From Alternaria dauci (lineage: Eukaryota > Ascomycota > Dothideomycetes > Pleosporales > Pleosporaceae): 64,000 nt of DNA. The notes under the pieces are model-generated. The model ran no database searches. It worked only from the letters and a program-made list of their open reading frames with translations, and had not been told where the DNA came from. A program made the translations under genes and the position numbers. The stretch is from NCBI RefSeq assembly GCF_042100115.1, contig NC_091272.1, positions 4,464,001 to 4,528,000 of the forward strand, given 5' to 3'. This document shows positions 25,636-38,431 of the stretch, piece after piece; position 1 is the first letter of the stretch; each line of letters opens with the position of its first letter.

Positions 25636-27940
25636 CTACATTTGCACGCGGAGCAAGTAGCGAAGCTTAACCTGCGCGACATCGTAGGTAATGTACTCGT
25701 TGTACTGCAGGTACGCGTTGGGTACATTGGTAGGACCAGGCGGTGTTGATACGTCCGGCTAGTACAATCGTCAGCTGTAAATCCATATCTCAAGACAAGT
25801 GCACCTACCATCATACAACCCTTCAAGGCTGGGTTCATGCAACTTGCATCCTTCCACTTGCTCGGACCCGTCTGTCCCATACCGAACGTGCTGTACATGC
25901 CCTTCTTGATGGCATCCTCTCCAGCAGTGTACGATGCGTCGGTAAGCTCGTGCATGGGGTTACCAAGTTCAGCTTCACAGAGGAGAAGCAAAGCAGTACC
26001 CCCAGAATTGTACGAAGCACAATAGTTGGCGGATTTGGAAGACATGTCCGCGAGGTAGATACCCTTACCAAACATGTATCCAGTGGCAGGAGCTTCGGGT
26101 GGCGCAATCCTGAGACCTTGGCCCAGAATACCACCAAAGTTGGTAACTCGAGATCCGTGCCAGAGTAAACGACGATTGCTGGCAATCTTCGAGTACTTGC
26201 TCTTGTCGAAGCGTTCGAATTCTCCTTGACGCTCAATGCGGAAAATTTCTTGGACCTTGTAGCTGACGTGGTGCGTTTTGCCCTTTGAGTTGTTGAGATA
26301 CTCGTCAATCTCAATAAACTCGCGGCTCTTGTGATCGAGAGGCGACATCTCGTTCATACCCAAGCCCTGGAATTGCTTGTCAAGCTTGTTGACATCGCTC
26401 TTGTCCTTCAATTGATCCTTGAGCATAGCAGCCGTCTCCTTCATATCCGAAAGACTCTCGAGTAGCTCAATCTCCTTCTTAAGCAGAATGATGTCTCGAA
26501 TGATCGGTGGACGATTGCGACCAAACGCGTGGGGAATGATGGAGAAGTACTGGTTTGACAGGCGCTCTACCTCGTCTCTGGACGTGCTGTCATTGTTGTC
26601 GATCAAGACCGAAATGTCCTTCAGTGCTTGGAAACCACGAGCAATGGTACCTTTGCTCAGCTTGCCTAGTGGGAGCTTGTTCGCATCGTAGTTAAGCGCA
26701 CTCATGGTTGCGTTAAAGTAGTCCTTGTCATTGTCAGCTTGACGTCTTTGTGAACACCCTCTTACTGAAAGTGGGACGAGCGCTGTAGCCTTACCTGATT
26801 GAAAATGAGCTTCATGAGATCCTGGACAGGACGAGACAAGGTGCTTTCAGCGGACGGAACGCTATCCTCCGTATCCATGCCGCCGGCGGCAGCACCAGCG
26901 TCAGCATCATCCTCGTCGTCGTCCGAGTCAGGGTTGTAGGACCGCTCCACATAAGCATACTTGCCAGATCTTGGCTCGTCGCCACGGTCCGCCCATCTGA
27001 GACCAGATTTGTCCTTGAACTTCTTCTCAAACTCCTTCATGGCGTCGTTGAGACTTCCGTTTCCAAGCATCTTCATTTGACCACGATCACCGACACGGCC
27101 CCAACGTGTCCAGGTTTGATACGCGGTGCCATTAGTGAGGATCTTGGAACGTTAGTAGAGAACCGAGATGTTTGCAAACCCATACGAACCTGAACTATGT
27201 AAAACTTGTCTGGTATCGTTAGTATGCAGAAGATTTGTACAGAGTCTTGTTACTTACTATTGTTCGCGCCTGCGTTTGTTTGATTGAGCGACGCGTCGTA
27301 GATCGTGCCATCGCTGTTGTCGATGTAGACTCGGTAGTTGCTTAGTGGGCAGAATTCATCTACGGAAATGGCAATCTGCTTGGATTTGGCATTTTGACCA
27401 TCGCCAACTTTCGCGTCCTCCTTGATTTTGGGTTTCTTGGTCTCCTTAGGCGCAGCTGCAGGTGGTGCGGCAGATGGTGCTGCGCGCTTCTTCGACCCAT
27501 TCTGTGCAGGGGCAGGGGCTGGCGCCACAGCAGCAGAAGACAGCAGATATTGCGACTCATCGACCTTGGAATCTGTCTCCAATGTCAACTTTTGAATGTC
27601 TTCACAGCATCCCGAGGCGTATGTGACGATTCGGACAAATATGGATCATTTAGAGCTTACCTGTCGCCTCGCATTCATCGAGCCATTCAAGCGTGACAAC
27701 CGGCACGTTGTGAGCAGCTGCAGCTTTGACCTTTGTAGAATTGCTCTCAAAGTCTTTCTCCGTTGCGATGAGATGGGTCGTGTCTGCGGATACGCCTGAC
27801 GCGAACGCGGCGCCGAGTGACGTTAGACGCGCCTGTAGTGCCGATTGAGTTACTCCACCGGGGAAGCGGCCAGACGCAGCGACGGTGCATCCATCAAGGG
27901 GAGAGGCCGCAGGGGCTTTCTGCGCAGCTTTACGAGCCAT
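25636..27940 (-). CDS. prpA: poly(ADP-ribose) polymerase (BRCT-WGR-PARP)
   Basis: Nuclear enzyme that attaches ADP-ribose chains to proteins at DNA breaks, using NAD+. Six exons: 27661-27940, 27258-27599, 27190-27209 (only 20 nt), 26795-27142, 25809-26723 and 25636-25758. All phases agree, giving 675 residues. Order: BRCT domain (about 15-95), Ala/Pro/Lys-rich linker, WGR domain (TRWGRVGDRGQ), regulatory helical domain (PLGKLSKGTIARGF), and catalytic domain with LLWHGSR, KGIYLADMSSKSANYC and NEYITYD. These supply the H-Y-E triad, Glu lying in the last exon. This is the standard architecture of filamentous-fungal PARP. Divergent from the F-box gene. Confidence 0.94.
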
Positions 27941-28211
27941 TGGTGTGATTGGAGTTGGGAGAGATGCGATGCGATTCCATTGGAGGTGAGAGATGGCTAT
28001 TTGAGCATCCGGTCGAAATGGAATCAGGCGCCCGGTGAGACGCTGGCCTGGGTCCGGAAGGAGCGCCCTTAGGCATCAGCCCCCAAAGCGGACAAGCGCA
28101 CAGTTCTGCCTTCGCGAGATCGACGCGTTCACACATGATAAGACGGCATCGCACCACAACCATCGCCATCATCATAGCTACCCTAGATTTTGCCAACTTC
28201 ACTTACATGTC
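27941..28211. promoter_or_regulatory. divergent promoter region, PARP / F-box gene
   Basis: 271 bp between start codons of two divergent genes. Likely bidirectional promoter; no motif called. Confidence 0.4.
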
Positions 28212-29663
28212 ATGATGGCATCGCTTCTCACGATACCTCTGGAACTGCTAGTCGCCGTTTCGGAGTACCTTCCTACCGAAGACCTAGCATCACTCCGCCT
28301 GGTGTGCAAACAGACCGAGAAGTCGCTCTATGAGTGGTTTTCAAAAGAGTTCTTTTCCAAGAAGCAGTTCATGCTTACGCACAAGAGTTTACAAGCGCTC
28401 ATCGACATATCCAAACACGTCAGCCTTTCCAAGAAGCTATCACATATCATCATTGCCACCAATGTTTATGGTGAGATACCACTGCGGTTCAAGGATGAAG
28501 ACGCCGCTACGCGCTATATCCAGGGCTACGAGGACCAAAAGACGCTGTTGAGTACAGGGATTGATCGCGAAATGCTCACAGAGGCGTTCGAGCGTCTCGA
28601 AAATCTCACCACGATCGGGATCCGCGACTTCAACGCTAGTAATCGAGTTCGAGACGGCAAGAGCTGGAGCTCCTGGGGTGCTACTACTGTCCACCGCGAA
28701 ACCGGAATCGAACTTCGTTTCTCCGATCGCGACTCTTTCGCGCATGAACTCGGCACACGTTTCGCATCTCGCGTCTTTTCTAGTGTGTTGTACGCTCTGG
28801 GCAAGGCGAACCGAAGGCCAACTGAGTTCGAGGTCCTACTCCGCCAGCGTGGCCTTCCAGACACAGCGTTCTTTCTCCCGGATTATATTCGGCCGACTGT
28901 TGAGCCCCTGCTTCAAAATACAACTACATTGCTGTTGAATGTGGATCTCAAGCCTCGCTACCTGCATACCCACAGTAACGGAACGTCTGCCGACCCGAAC
29001 GCGGGACGGTCACTTCGACGCTTTCTCCACTTCACTCCAAATCTGGTACACCTTCGCTTGAACTTCGAGAAACATCTGGTAGCCAACAACGAGGCCTTTC
29101 TGCAGTGGTTGGGTGCTCCAGAGCCAGCTACTGGTGCAAGCAGCGCGACTTTCCTTGATCCCGCCACCATCTCTTTACCACTGTTGAAGAAGCTCGAACT
29201 CGGTCAACTAAGTGCTCGCGCCGAAATCCTTGTCGCTCTCATCACGAAGTTTGCAGCGACGCTAGAAGATCTTAGCCTTTGGAGAATGAATCTTCTCGCT
29301 GTAGCCCCTGCGCCGTTCGGACACAAGCCCAATTTCTGGAGGGACTTCTTTCATAAGCTATCCAAGATTCAGAAACTTGCTCTCAAACAGCTGAAAGTCG
29401 GTATCTTGCAGCAAGATCACACGCATGTGGCGTTCAAGCAAGAGGGTGCTGATGGGGAGTCAAGGACACAGATGAAAACGGTGAAGGAGCATATGGGAAC
29501 GGATATGGGCAGGTTCTGGAAGGAGTTAGAGGAAGAAGTGACTGTGCAGTGGCCAGAAGAGACACACCTGATTGACGCCTCGGACGAAGATGAAGATGAC
29601 GAGATGGAAGATGACGATGATGAAGACGAAGACAACAGTGACGAAGAGGAGAGCGATGAGTAG
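28212..29663 (+). CDS. F-box protein
   Basis: Single exon, 483 residues from the first ATG of the tandem pair at 28212/28215. The N-terminus SLLTIPLELLVAVSEYLPTEDLASLRLVCKQ is an F-box, which would bind Skp1 and bring a substrate to an SCF ubiquitin ligase. The middle part has Leu-rich helical repeats that may form a substrate-binding surface. The C-terminus is an extremely acidic tail of about 30 residues (DEDEDDEMEDDDDE...). Fungal genomes contain many such F-box proteins, and the target is unknown. An open stretch upstream of 28212 in the same frame is in the leader and is not taken as coding. Confidence 0.85.
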   Translation: MMASLLTIPLELLVAVSEYLPTEDLASLRLVCKQTEKSLYEWFSKEFFSKKQFMLTHKSLQALIDISKHVSLSKKLSHIIIATNVYGEIPLRFKDEDAATRYIQGYEDQKTLLSTGIDREMLTEAFERLENLTTIGIRDFNASNRVRDGKSWSSWGATTVHRETGIELRFSDRDSFAHELGTRFASRVFSSVLYALGKANRRPTEFEVLLRQRGLPDTAFFLPDYIRPTVEPLLQNTTTLLLNVDLKPRYLHTHSNGTSADPNAGRSLRRFLHFTPNLVHLRLNFEKHLVANNEAFLQWLGAPEPATGASSATFLDPATISLPLLKKLELGQLSARAEILVALITKFAATLEDLSLWRMNLLAVAPAPFGHKPNFWRDFFHKLSKIQKLALKQLKVGILQQDHTHVAFKQEGADGESRTQMKTVKEHMGTDMGRFWKELEEEVTVQWPEETHLIDASDEDEDDEMEDDDDEDEDNSDEEESDE

Positions 29664-31050
29664 GATCATGACCTTTCAGATATTGCATGTTTACTAATGT
29701 AGATCTTTTATCGATGCTTTCCTGAGCAACGGTCATAATGCACCGCCTTTTGGTTACAATATTTGTAACATACGTACTTTGCCGCATTGCTTGTCTCTTC
29801 CCAACTGCTCTGGTGTATTAGCTCCTCATACCCTGGACGTGTTCACAGCTGTGATCAAATAGATCCCCTCCAAGTTCAGGCACCAGGTTCCAAGCGCAAT
29901 AGAAAAGACCATAGCATGCCGTTGATAGACACACTTCAGCATGGCATACAAAGCCTTGCGAACAGCTCGTATTGAGCGCCTGGCAAAAACTCAAGCGCCC
30001 CAAGTACAACAACCCATGTCACTGTGAACCAACCAAGCTGGCATGTAACTTGGAGAATCACCACTACTTCCGCTTCTACCACAGCGCGTGCTGAGCCTAT
30101 ATTTGACTTTCTTTTCTCTAGCAACAATGCTGAGCGGAACTCTCAAATCTAGGTTCATTACACGGAATAGCTCCAGCGTTGGTCATCAGCTTTACTTTGT
30201 GGTTTGGTCTCGACAATGGTAGCTTCCTGGGTGATTATCGCGGCTAGGACGTCGTATGATTTGAAGTTCGAGACCTCCTATCTAGCGGATGAAGGTTGTA
30301 TCGTTCTTCTTTATGACCTTTGAAAAAACTCCAAGGAAGGCTGTGACTGTGTAAGCGTCAGCATTGATGTTTAGAGGTACCCGGTGTCAGTCTTGGTTGT
30401 ATTTATAGGAGAAAACTAACACAGTGATCAGACAATATTACAGGATCGGCTGGCTTGTTGTGCGACATTACTCAGTCTGACATAGTCCGTACGTGCCTCT
30501 CGTAGCTTGATGCGCTGACCGGTCACCGGTCAAGAATTGACGGCCAATCAGCGCTCGCCTCATACGGAGCACCTTGCGATTTCCATATTCCTTTGTTGGC
30601 TTGCTCCGCAATCGGTGTTCATCTCTTCGTGTTACCTATTAGATGCAGCAAGAATATGCAGAACTGCACCTGGGCACGAATGCCGCATGAACACGGTGTT
30701 GCACACTCGTTGGGCATGGAAAGCAGGCGTGGGGTCGTTAGGCAGCCTGAGCGACTTGGTTGAACCTACACACTGGCAGTCGCGATGCTGCTGTCTTGCC
30801 CCTTCGCACCTATAGACGGACTGATGCCAACTAAAGGCGGTCTCTAGAAGCGAAGGGGCCAACTTCGTTAATACTGTCCAAGATCGCATCGTTCCCGGTT
30901 GATTGACCGGAGGGGAGGGCACGTGCGCTAACCTATGCGGTGGCTTTACCGGTGAGCTCCTGGACAACACTAAAACGCCGGTCGCATCTCCATCGGAGCT
31001 GCAACTTTTCGCATTCGCAGTCCTTCCCCCAGGTAGTACGAGGTTTCAAG
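29664..31050. other. intergenic region
   Basis: About 1.4 kb with no frame I can support. The segment upstream of 31051 should be the promoter of the aminopeptidase gene. No RNA gene or repeat recognised. Confidence 0.4.
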
Positions 31051-33998
31051 ATGGAGGCTCTCGATGCGAACGGTCTCTCTGAGCGCCTGAGATGGGAAGG
31101 CAACGATTATTGGTTGCACCTCGAGGCCGAGACTCCGTTCGAGAAATATCCCGGTAAGCATGGGGAGATGAGAGCGCATCGCGCATCGAGCTAATGTCGC
31201 GCAGCAAAACAACATGCGCGGAGAGTGCAAGAGAAGTTGGGTGTTGAGGAAGGCTTGATATACCTCCCAGGCCAGCCAGCGAGGAACAATGAGGACAGCG
31301 ACATGCCAGCACCCTTCCGACAACGTCGATACTTTTACTACTTGAGCGGGTGCGTTGATTTGGGAGTCATGTGCGGACCGTGCTGATGGGATGAAGATGC
31401 AATGAGCCTGACTGCCATCTGACGTACGACACGCGACGCGACGAACTCTCTTTGTTCATCCCACGCATCAAGCCTGAACGCGTCATCTGGAATGGCCGTG
31501 GCTCTACGCTTGCTGAGGCGCTTGTGAAGTACGATGTTGATCAAGTATTCTACGCAGACGAGCTTGAATACGCCGTCCAAGGCTGGGCAATCGGTAATCG
31601 GCAGGCTGGTATCTACATCCTGCACCAGTCATCACAATTCCCAGGTTGTGAGAACCTGAAGCCTCGCATCGACTCGACAGCCCTTCGGCCAGCCATGAAC
31701 ATGTGTCGCATGATCAAGGATGATCACGAGATCAAACTCATACGGAAGGCGAATGACATCAGCTCGCAAGCGCACCGAGAAGTGCTCGCTAACATCGCAA
31801 AGTTCAAGAATGAAGCACAAGTTGAGGGTCTATTCATGGATGTGTGCATATCGCATCAAGCGAAGCAACAGGCTTATGACCCCATCGCTGCTTCTGGGCC
31901 AAACGCCGGAACTCTCCACTATGACGCAAATAATGAAGATCTCGCAGGTCGACAACTCATGTGTTTAGACGCAGGATGCGAGTACGAACTATATGCAAGT
32001 GACATTACTCGCAGTTTCCCCTTGTCCGCTTCTTGGCCCAGCAGAGAGGCAGAGAACATTTATAAGCTGGTCCAACGTATGCAAGAGACTTGTATCAAGC
32101 GGTTAGAGCCTGGCGTGAGGTATCTGGATCTGCACATCATGGCGCACCAGATCGCTATCGATGGACTACTGCAGCTGGGCATTCTCCATAACGGAACGAA
32201 AGAAGAGATTTACAAGGCGGGTACAAGTCGAGCGTTCTTTCCTCATGGTCTCGGACATCACATAGGTCTCGAGGTGCATGATGTGGGTCAGGCACAGCTG
32301 ATGAGTGTCAGGAGAGGGAAGCAAGTGTACCAGCAGGTAAGCGCAAGCGATACGCATGTTGATAAACAGCTGACGCGACGTTAGGCACCATCTTTGTACC
32401 CACAGAACTTCCATATACCAGTATATGACCCCGAGACTTGCCGCGCGCCATCTGACCCCCAAAGCAGCCACCTGGAAGAGGGTATGGTTGTGACAGTCGA
32501 GCCCGGCATTTATTTCTCCGTCTACGCTTTGCAACAATTCTACCTTCCATCACCTATCCACCGCAACTTCATCAATGCTGAAGTACTGGAGCGGTATATG
32601 CCCGTGGGTGGTGTTCGCATTGAAGACAACATCCTCATCACCTCTTGCGGTCACGAAAACTTGACAACGGCTCCAAAGGGCGACGCGATGCTCGAAATCA
32701 TCCGAAACGGGAACGATACTACTGGGGATCTGCCAAGTCCAAATCTCGCTCCGCATCGAAGACTTAGTGGTCACGTAGAGCGATCTATGCGCCGCGCTCC
32801 CGGTATCTCAAGGAAGACACCATCGCAGCATCTGCAGAAGCCGCTTGCTAGAGCGACTACTCTACCCGCGGACTTGAAGCAACAGCGCGATATGGATTTT
32901 GAGCCGTCCGCAGGCCCTTCACTCTTCGCGAACTTCTCAGACTCGATGAGTACAAAAGAAAAGATCCAGCAATGGCATCACAAGAGCCACTCAAGGGACT
33001 CGGTGCCGTATCCATCAGCAACCATGAACAGGCTGCAGCCGGTATGCGGCGAGACAAGCCCCAATGTCCACCATGTCTACATGAGCAACGCTTCTAGCCT
33101 AGCTTCCCTATCGCGACCAAGTCCGCAATCCGAAAGCACACCCATGTGCAAGAACTGTGCAATACTCGTCCAAACACTAGATCGGTTGCGTCAAAATCTT
33201 ACAACCTCTAATCAGCGCTGTTCAGAGCCTGAGACGAAGCCTATCGTAAAGAGCGAGTTGGGAAGAGGGAATACGACACTGTTGCGCGATGAGGTCCCAT
33301 CAGCGGCACCACAGCTGGACGAGTTGTCCGTTGGCGCATCGGCTTGCACTGTCGACCTCGATAGACGGCAAAGGCTTGCACTCCCTCCACCTCGATCTAT
33401 GCTTGTCAGACCCAACGAGACAAGAGAGGCTCCATGGGCTCGACGTTGTGGCACCGCTCTTCTCTCACACCCAGTTCAACCTCAGGTGCCGAGCGGTCCC
33501 GTTTCGCGACGATGTTCTCAGCGTGAACAGTCAGCAAACATTACAAACCCTATCTCGCCACGCCATGAACCTCTCACAGCTACCACCCTCCCCTCATCAC
33601 CTAAAGGCTGCAATCCAAGAAGGCTGTCCGAGTCTTTGCTGTCTACAGAGGCCCTAGAAGTGGAAGCTACACGACGAAGGTTAGAATCTTTGCAATTGAG
33701 ACTCGATTCCCTAGAGGAAGGTGCCCGAATGAAGAGACGGCGGCAAGACAAAGCTGCATCCGCAGACCGTTTTCTTGCTTCAAGACCATCCATGCCAATT
33801 TTAGTTTCACATGATTCATGGCAGCAACACAGCACACTATCTCGATCCGTCGAGGGGAGAGGCGCTGTTAACGGAAGGCCAACTAATACCGGAGGTCATG
33901 ACATTGATGGATACCAGCTGGGGCGCCACAAGGAGGGTGGTCACCAAAGGCGTTCCGAGCGCGATGCGTTGATGAGAGATACGTTCTTCTTGTGTTGA
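31051..33998 (+). CDS. Xaa-Pro aminopeptidase (aminopeptidase P, M24B) with long C-terminal extension
   Basis: Removes N-terminal residues preceding proline. Exons 31051-31153, 31205-31349, 31397-32336 and 32385-33998 join in phase to 933 residues. The N-terminal AMP_N domain is followed by the pita-bread catalytic domain with the metal ligands in [41 protein letters not shown] and [11 protein letters not shown], all present. The catalytic part ends near residue 510. The remaining 420 residues form a polar, Ser/Pro-rich tail containing [17 protein letters not shown] and a second predicted coiled coil ([23 protein letters not shown]). The tail is in one uninterrupted 1.6-kb exon, so it is probably translated. 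Confidence 0.9.
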
Positions 33999-35426
33999 TG
34001 GAGCAATAGCTGGCTACCCATTGCTGGCTGTGGGAAAGTTATATACGTTAATATTATCTTCTTGGTTCTGACAGTTTATATTCAATATATCTTTTATTAC
34101 ATGTTTATCATGCCGCAAGACCCACCAAGTAGCCACACGTTGAGATCTACAACGTTCAACTTTCTGTATCGAGCTATACGATGCGTATAAGGTCCAAGCA
34201 TTCTTCATTTTCACTCATTCTCCCACCGGCATTCGTCCCGTTCACCCCAGTTTTCCAGTAGCGCCTTCATCGATGGACTTTGTTAGCAAATAAGGTCGTT
34301 GTATTTCATTGAAGAAATGTTATGTCAACACTCACTTTCACTTTCGGTTATGTGGAGCGCAACCCCCAAACGGCCAGCTGCGAATCGTTGTTGGGAAAGA
34401 CGTGCATTTGCGGAAACTTGGAATTATTCGCAATTTTAAGACCCAGACACGTCAGCTTCACAGTTGTTGTCCCGACCCAAATGAATTATGATCCGCAACT
34501 TTCCGACCTGTCGATATGCCATTCCTTTTATCACTTCGCTGCGAATTTGAAAGAGGTAGGGCAGGTGGGAACCTATGACATCACATAGCCAGGATAGGGA
34601 TGATATCAATTGTCCCCATACCTTATCGCTGTTACATAGGAAGACAAGTGATGGGATTCACGGGCACAGGGCTGACGATCCTTCGCGATAGGCTTAATCC
34701 AGGGCTGAAGATTAGCATGGCTGCCCCACTCTTGGCTTGACCCCTCGCACTGCGCACCTCCGGGCCCATCCTATCCATTCACTCTCGGTCCGTCTCATCT
34801 CGACTCGTCTTCATTTCGGCATTTGAGCAATGGCCAAATGCTCCAACTCCAATACATCACACCGCCGCTGCTGTTTTGCGATTGCTTGATCCGACGTGTC
34901 GACTACGATAAAGTGGGAGGCTGCGAAAACACCAAGGAGTTCATGCTTTATCTGCAGCTGCAACACATGCATGCTGATTTAGCTTCGATAGGCAGGTGTC
35001 GCTGTTTGTACAATCTTCCCCCACACCCCAATCCAACTGCCTGAGAGAAGATCAGGCCTTGGCACACCTACAGACCCCTCAAACAACATAAAAAAAGACC
35101 AAGGTTTTACCTAAGCTTACGACGGGTCCAATAGAGTTTAGAGACACTCTAATCGCAGCTAGAAGAAGCCCTTCTAATTGGCTGGTTTGTCACCAGGCAG
35201 TTGAATCGCGGGGGGAGAATGTAGAAACACAAGCATCATACTGGTTTGATGCATCCTCGATGCCATCTCGGCGCACGGTGCATCTCTTGAATCACCTCGG
35301 CGGTACCTGATCGCCCGCATCTACGTTGCACTCGTGGCATGTACAAATACCCCATGTAGCCAAAATTACGCCACTGCCCCAAGGCCTCGCTTCCGCAATT
35401 CGACTTCAGAGACAGGACTGGTTGCG
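33999..35426. other. intergenic region
   Basis: About 1.4 kb, no supported gene. Short frames at 34309-35044 lack motifs. It includes the promoter of the beta-lactamase-like gene. Confidence 0.4.
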
Positions 35427-37282
35427 ATGAGGACGATTCTCGTGCTTGGGGTATACCTGCTTGCCCATGGAACATGTGCTTGTGTTCCCGACTTCGCGGA
35501 CAAGATACTGTCTGATCCGCTTGTGCTCCAACACCCGGCAGTGGTTGCTGCATTCAAGCAAGTGCAGCAAAATCTCTCGTCGCTATATGTTGAGACTACC
35601 CGCGATGGACTCAGCTTCGCCATCGTATGTAACAGGCCAGCTCTACCATATCATAAGTTGCTCACATTCAAAAGGTTCATGCATCAAGCCCGGAGCCAGC
35701 TTATACGTTCAACAACGGAACGCTGAAGTTCAACGAGACTGATGTCGCTCCTGCTGGAACGAACCAAGTAACCAGCAACTCCATCTTCCGCCTGATGTCC
35801 GTTTCGAAGAACGTCGCGATGGCATCCGCTCTAGTCATCGAAAATCAACTCAGACGAAATTCGTCTTCGTCCTCATCTCTTCTTACCATTGACACGCCCG
35901 TTCGTCACCTGCTTCCATCATTCGCTCTGCCAGAGAAAGACTGGCACTCCGGCGGTAGTGAGATAACACTCCGCATGCTTGCGAGCCATACAGCAGGAAT
36001 ACCGAGAGAGAGCTACAGCACTGGCTTCAATATGATTCTCAGTACTGGTAAAGCGGATGCGCCTACTATCGGATCAGCCTGGGCTGGCCAAAGTGCACAG
36101 GATGTCATCGACGGGATTGCGACGAAGAATTTGATGTTTGCGCCAGGACAGAGAGCTGCTTACTCGAATGCTGGACTGGGACTTCTAGGTGCCGCTGTCG
36201 CCGCTCACTACAACAACGTGACTTCTTCCTCTCTGACCTGGTCCGAGCTTGCGACCCAAGAACTGCTGTTGAGCCTGAATATGACACACAGCTTCTTTGG
36301 AACCATCCCGCAAGATCACGGTCCAGACGTGGGTATCCCAGGCGGCGACAACTGGGCCGATCTGGTCATGGGCGAGGGCTATGATCCAGCAGCCGGCATG
36401 TGGAGCTCCGCAAACGACCTCGCTAGTTATCTCTATAACTTATGGCTAACTCGCGAGCCCACGCTGATTACGCCCTTTCAGCGTCGCCAAGTCATGAAAC
36501 CGAGTGTGATTCTTCCAGACGGCAAACAGCAAAGCGGTCCAGGCTGGGAGATCGAGATCTTCACGTTACCAACCAGTGAAAATGCCAGTCTGGCAGAAGA
36601 GAGCGAAAAAACATACAGCATCTTCGGAAAGTCCGGTGACGGCGGAGGCTGGCATAGTTGGGTTGACAGCATACCAAATCTTGGGTATGGTATTATCGTG
36701 TTGGTGCAGCAATCTGGTCTGGCAGAATATACGGGAATATCGACGAGCATGATCAGGGCAACTGTACATGAAATCCTTGCGCCTGCGTTTGCACAAGCTT
36801 TGAGCGACAGAACAAAGGAGCGATACGCAGGGTTTTACAACGCTGGCAAAGACACTGGACTTATCACTGATCAAGTTTCCATTGCTCTCTCAAACTCTTC
36901 CTCAACGCATGCGGATCTCGTAGTTCAAGATCAGATCCTTTACCTCCGCTCGTTGACTGTGAACGGTTCATCAGCACTTGAAGCTATAGACCGTCTGTCC
37001 TGGACCGCCGATGTACAACCACGCTACTTCTCCACCCCTCAAGGAGTTGTTCTGGAACCGGCTGAAGGCGTAGGCGAGACACACGAATTCGGACCTGGAG
37101 CGCAAGTGTGGAGGATGATCTTTCCAGGGCTAGAGACTTGCGATTGGTTTGACTTCGACGGCTATCACGATAACAACGGATGGCCTGTGAGCAAGGTCGT
37201 TCTACTTGAGACGGATGCGGGAGTCGAGTTGCATTACCCGCCATTCGACATTGTCGTGAGTCGGATGAGGATACACAAGTAG
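35427..37282 (+). CDS. secreted serine beta-lactamase-like hydrolase
   Basis: Two exons (35427-35624 and 35675-37282) encode 601 residues. A signal peptide (MRTILVLGVYLLAHGTCAC) indicates secretion. The body is the class C beta-lactamase/transpeptidase fold: catalytic S-x-x-K in RLMSVSKNVAM, Y-x-N in AAYSNAGLG, and an H-rich third element near GDGGGWHSW. Family members in fungi hydrolyse amides or esters and sometimes serve secondary metabolism; the substrate here is unknown. A C-terminal beta domain follows from about residue 400. Several N-glycosylation sequons fit an extracellular protein. Confidence 0.88.
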
Positions 37283-37594
37283 AATGCATCGCTGACATGT
37301 CCTGCGGCCACATCGCTGCGAGTCGATGCAAGGATGAGGCCCTGTCATCAAGTTAGTCATCCCTTTTTGGCATAGTGCTTGTCGTCACGCGAGGATCTGT
37401 CCTATCGACGAATGCCTCCCTCGGTCTTCACTCTCAACGTCTATATCAACAACTTTCATTGCCAGCATACAACACCAAACACCGCCTCATAAGTCTTTCC
37501 ATCCCAGCTGTTCAAAAACAACGCTATACACTTGAGTGTCCTCTATATACTACTCATACACTACTCAGCTACACAACCTGATAGGCGTTTCGAC
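37283..37594. other. intergenic region
   Basis: About 310 bp, presumed promoter of the Cys/His-rich gene at 37595. No other feature seen. Confidence 0.4.
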
Positions 37595-38431
37595 ATGGAT
37601 ACTCATGCCGCCCACGCTCGTGCTATAATCGACACTTTCCACAGAAACGTAGCTGAAGCAGAAATACAACAGCGCCAACTCCAGACCAGAGAGTGTGAGC
37701 AGGAATTCTACGACACATACAGTCCATGTAACCCTTCGTCGACTTTTCACGACCTTCAGTGTGGTCACCGAGTTCAGACTGAATACACTGCAAGCTGTGG
37801 CGTGACCTGTGTGCGTCCCATGCAAGGCCAGCCGTTCGCATGCCCGAGCTGTCTGATTGATGTAGTGCGTGCGGAAGTAGCCCTGGACAGTCTTACCCTT
37901 GGGTCCGGTAATGATACTGCCATGGAGGGTACCGAGCCGATTGAGGACAGGATACAGCACTTCGCCAACAAGTACGTCGCGGCAATGTTGAGGAAGGGTT
38001 ACCGGAGATGTAAGGCAGCTTCCAAAATCGACGAACCCCGCATGCAGTTTTTCGATCAATTCATGCGGCAAGATGGCTTTGGAGGAGTAGAAGATGCGCC
38101 TTCGGATGAAAAGACAACGAAACCTCGAAAACGTCCCGGTACAGCGGCCCACAAGAACCTAGCCAAGGTGAATAAGACATATCGCAAGCAACCTGGCAAA
38201 TGGGACTATCGTGATCCGACATCAAGTGATGGAGCCTCTAAAGCCATATCGCGCAAACTTCCAGGTGACGATGAGGCAGATATGGAGACAGCCCAAGGAA
38301 CAGTAGACGATGCTATAGGGGTAGGACGTTCGGAACAGTCCGCTGACACTGTTGTCGATCTTGTTCCGCAGAAAGAAGCAACCGAGGCTGTGGGGAAGGC
38401 TATGGAGGCATTTGCCTTACTTTCGACCTAG
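37595..38431 (+). CDS. Cys/His-rich protein, family member A
   Basis: Single-exon, 278 residues, family not known to me. Residues about 52-90 contain LQCGHRVQT, then C-G-V-T-C, then FACPSC, i.e. C-x-H, C-x3-C and C-x2-C, six likely zinc ligands. The same ordered pattern occurs in two other genes of this window (45087-45584 and 46838-47674). The C-terminal half is basic (KTTKPRKRPG) and then acidic, with no membrane segment. It resembles part of a RING or treble-clef finger but lacks a full RING complement. Function unknown. Confidence 0.7.
   Translation: MDTHAAHARAIIDTFHRNVAEAEIQQRQLQTRECEQEFYDTYSPCNPSSTFHDLQCGHRVQTEYTASCGVTCVRPMQGQPFACPSCLIDVVRAEVALDSLTLGSGNDTAMEGTEPIEDRIQHFANKYVAAMLRKGYRRCKAASKIDEPRMQFFDQFMRQDGFGGVEDAPSDEKTTKPRKRPGTAAHKNLAKVNKTYRKQPGKWDYRDPTSSDGASKAISRKLPGDDEADMETAQGTVDDAIGVGRSEQSADTVVDLVPQKEATEAVGKAMEAFALLST

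Noticed and set aside
30180..30300. tRNA-like segment with GTTCGAGAC
   Set aside because: Acceptor and anticodon stems do not form; no Pol III terminator found.
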